The translations under genes and the position numbers were made by a program. Under the pieces are notes generated by a model, which saw only the letters and a program-made list of their open reading frames with translations, searched no databases and was not told the origin of the DNA. A stretch of 64,000 nucleotides of DNA from Streptomyces sp. HUAS ZL42 (GTDB lineage: Bacteria > Actinomycetota > Actinomycetes > Streptomycetales > Streptomycetaceae), in the NCBI RefSeq assembly GCF_040782645.1, contig NZ_CP160403.1, forward strand, positions 6,111,001-6,175,000, written 5' to 3'. Positions 62,515 through 64,000 of the stretch are shown in pieces. Position 1 is the first letter of the stretch; each line of letters begins with the position of its first letter.

Positions 62515-62870
62515 CCCGCGGACTGACGGCGTGGCGGGGTGGCACGGATGCCCGCGGGGTGGCGGGGTGGCGGGGTGGCGCGCATGTCCGCGGACCGACG
62601 GCGTGGCTGGGTGGCGCGCATGTCCGCGGACTGACGGCGTGGCGGGGTGTAACGCATGCCTGCGGACTGACGCGTGGCGGGGTGGCACGGATGCCCGCGG
62701 GGTGGCGGGGTGGCGCGCATGCCCGCGGGGTGGCGGGGTGGCGCGCATGTCCGCGGGGTGGCGGGGCGGCACGGATGCCCGCGGGGTGGCGAGGTGGCGC
62801 GCATGTCCGCGGACCGACGGCGTGGCTGGGTGGCGCGCATGTCCGCGGACCGACGGCGTTGCCGAGTGAC
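62515..62870. repeat. Imperfect GC-rich tandem repeat array
   Basis: About twelve units built on the core GCGCATGTCCGCGG or GCACGGATGCCCGCGG, with two spacer types: short GGTGGCGGGGTG (about 28-bp unit) and long ACCGACGGCGTGGCTGGGTG (about 36-bp unit). It fills the gap between the permease and ATPase genes. Confidence 0.85.
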
Positions 62871-64000
62871 TCATCGCGCATCCCCCACCCTCAACTCCCG
62901 CACCGACCCCCGTCTCCCCACCCACCACGCCTGCACCCCCGCCACCCCCACCGCGATCGCCAGGACCGACAGCGCCGGGATCGTGAGTGACAGGGCGTCG
63001 GTCTGCAACTGCGGGCTCGTGCCCAGGGGTTGGGTCGAGGACAGGGCGATGGTCGTCAGGTCGATGCCGGGGGAGAGGAGGCGGATCGTGGCCCAGCCCG
63101 TCAGGGTGCCGCCTGCCGCTGCCAGCGTTGCCTGGGGGAGGGACTCGAGGACTAGGAGGTGGCGGGACTGGCGGCGGGTGAGGCCCATGGTGCGCAGGCG
63201 GGCCAGGAGGGCGGTGCGTTCCGGGGCCGCGCGCAGGAGGGACAGGAGCAGGGCGAGGACGGCGTAGCCGGCGCCGGCCGCCACCGCCGCCGCGTAGATG
63301 CGTTCCGCGCCGGACTGGAGCGGGGAGTCGACGTAGCGGCCGCGTTCCTCCGAGCGCAGGCGGACGGACACGGAGTCGGCCTCCTTCTCCGCCGTCGCCT
63401 CCCGCAGTGCCCGTCCGTTCACCTGCTGTCCCGTCACCAGCAGCACGTTCGGGCGGGCCGCCTCCCCGCTCAGGGCCCCGCGGTCCACGATCAGGAAGTC
63501 CGTGCCGGACAGGGCCGGGGTACGGTCCCGGACCAGGGTGATCCGGACGGTGACGGTGCTGCCGTCCGCCAGGCGGACCTCGAACGGCCGCGTGCCGTAC
63601 GTGTCCGCGACCGTGGGGGAGGCGAGGGCCGGAACGACGGACGGTGTCCCGGGGGCTCGCTTCAAGTCGCCTGCCCGGAAGGGCCCCAGGTGGGTCCGGT
63701 CCGCCAACTCCGCGTACGTGGCGACGTCGACGCCCGCCAGCGGTACCGACTGCCCGCTCTGCGTGGACTGCGCCCCGTACGCGATGCTCACCTCGGTGAG
63801 CCCGCTCACGCCGGGTGAGCGGCGGACCCGGTCGGGAAGGCCGGACGGCAGCGCGGAGTCCGTCACCTCGATGCGGGCGTCGGCGCCGACGGCGAGGAGC
63901 GCCGCCTGGTCGCGGGTGTCGTGCACGCCCGCCAGCACGGACCCGCCGAATGCCGCGGTCGTCAGGGCCGTCAGCAGGGCCAGCAGCGGCAGCGCCGCGG
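62871..64000 (-). CDS. FtsX-like ABC transporter permease (5' truncated)
   Basis: The reading frame is open at the right window edge and ends at 62871, so at least 376 residues of a MacB/FtsX-type permease are seen. An extracytoplasmic region (DSALPSGLPDRVRRSPGV, PFEVRLADGSTVTVRI) is followed by a membrane span (AVAAGAGYAVLALLLSLL), the cytoplasmic coupling segment RLRTMGLTRRQSRHLLVLE, and two further spans with the end WWVGRRGSVRELRVGDAR. It works with the ATPase gene downstream. Substrate unknown. Confidence 0.9.
   Translation of the reverse strand, partial: AALPLLALLTALTTAAFGGSVLAGVHDTRDQAALLAVGADARIEVTDSALPSGLPDRVRRSPGVSGLTEVSIAYGAQSTQSGQSVPLAGVDVATYAELADRTHLGPFRAGDLKRAPGTPSVVPALASPTVADTYGTRPFEVRLADGSTVTVRITLVRDRTPALSGTDFLIVDRGALSGEAARPNVLLVTGQQVNGRALREATAEKEADSVSVRLRSEERGRYVDSPLQSGAERIYAAAVAAGAGYAVLALLLSLLRAAPERTALLARLRTMGLTRRQSRHLLVLESLPQATLAAAGGTLTGWATIRLLSPGIDLTTIALSSTQPLGTSPQLQTDALSLTIPALSVLAIAVGVAGVQAWWVGRRGSVRELRVGDAR

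Noticed and set aside
62515..62870. CRISPR array
   Set aside because: Units are imperfect, adjoining and lack unique spacers of even length; no cas genes are present. It is a tandem repeat.
62255..62928. Low-complexity Pro/His/Arg ORFs on both strands in the repeat array
   Set aside because: They exist in several frames at once, as expected from short GC repeats, with no ribosome binding site tied to one.

Overview
The window comes from the chromosome of a Streptomyces species. Support: very high GC with G/C-biased third positions, many GTG and TTG starts, a rodlin and chaplin locus (proteins of the aerial-hyphal surface sheath), LAxTG sortase-anchored proteins, a pair of dynamin-like GTPases next to an SsbB-type single-strand binding protein, and a mycothiol-dependent isomerase family protein. 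From memory, the gene order around rodlins/chaplins and dynAB-ssbB resembles the part of the Streptomyces coelicolor core chromosome that holds those genes; this was not checked by alignment.

Layout. 1-8.9 kb: 3' half of methylmalonate-semialdehyde dehydrogenase, a GNAT acetyltransferase, an unusual S15-hydrolase/ABC-ATPase fusion with its permease, a VWA lipoprotein and a long-chain acyl-CoA synthetase. 8.9-12.3 kb: two rodlins on the minus strand, divergent from three chaplins, one carrying four chaplin domains. 12.4-15.5 kb: a DUF5949-like gene, a VKOR gene broken by an in-frame amber codon just before its CxxC motif, and a membrane PAS-GGDEF diguanylate cyclase.

15.8-42.6 kb: a large exopolysaccharide locus. 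It has an initiating phosphoglycosyltransferase, a WecG/TagA-type second transferase, about six further glycosyltransferases (GT4-like, GT2, GT61), six methyltransferases (three FkbM), a Wzx-type flippase, a Wzy/ligase-type polymerase, a tyrosine-kinase co-polymerase, and nucleotide-sugar enzymes. The enzymes predict GDP-L-fucose (Gmd plus Fcl), a UDP-uronic acid (nucleotide-sugar dehydrogenase) and UDP-xylose (UXS). A glutaminyl-peptide cyclotransferase and an IS4-like transposase remnant lie near its right end. 42.7-48.7 kb: a subtilisin, two paralogous DUF2637 membrane proteins flanking a His-rich LADTG surface protein and small ORFs, then a low-molecular-weight tyrosine phosphatase that is the natural partner of the kinase.

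48.8-64 kb: mostly core genes. These are a D-2-hydroxyacid dehydrogenase, a small secreted protein, tRNA-Arg(TCT), dynA/dynB-like GTPases, ssbB, a thioester-domain surface protein with an eight-copy 9-bp repeat in its signal peptide, a DinB/mycothiol isomerase-type protein, EttA, a thioesterase and an unknown gene. A decayed fusion of sugar-acid kinase and GntP fragments follows, then an ABC ATPase and a truncated FtsX-like permease separated by about 600 bp of GC-rich repeats.

Together the window links cell-surface biology (chaplins, rodlins, sortase substrates, a putatively methylated fucose/xylose polysaccharide, c-di-GMP synthesis) with sporulation division genes. All functional calls are from reading motifs; no database search was run.
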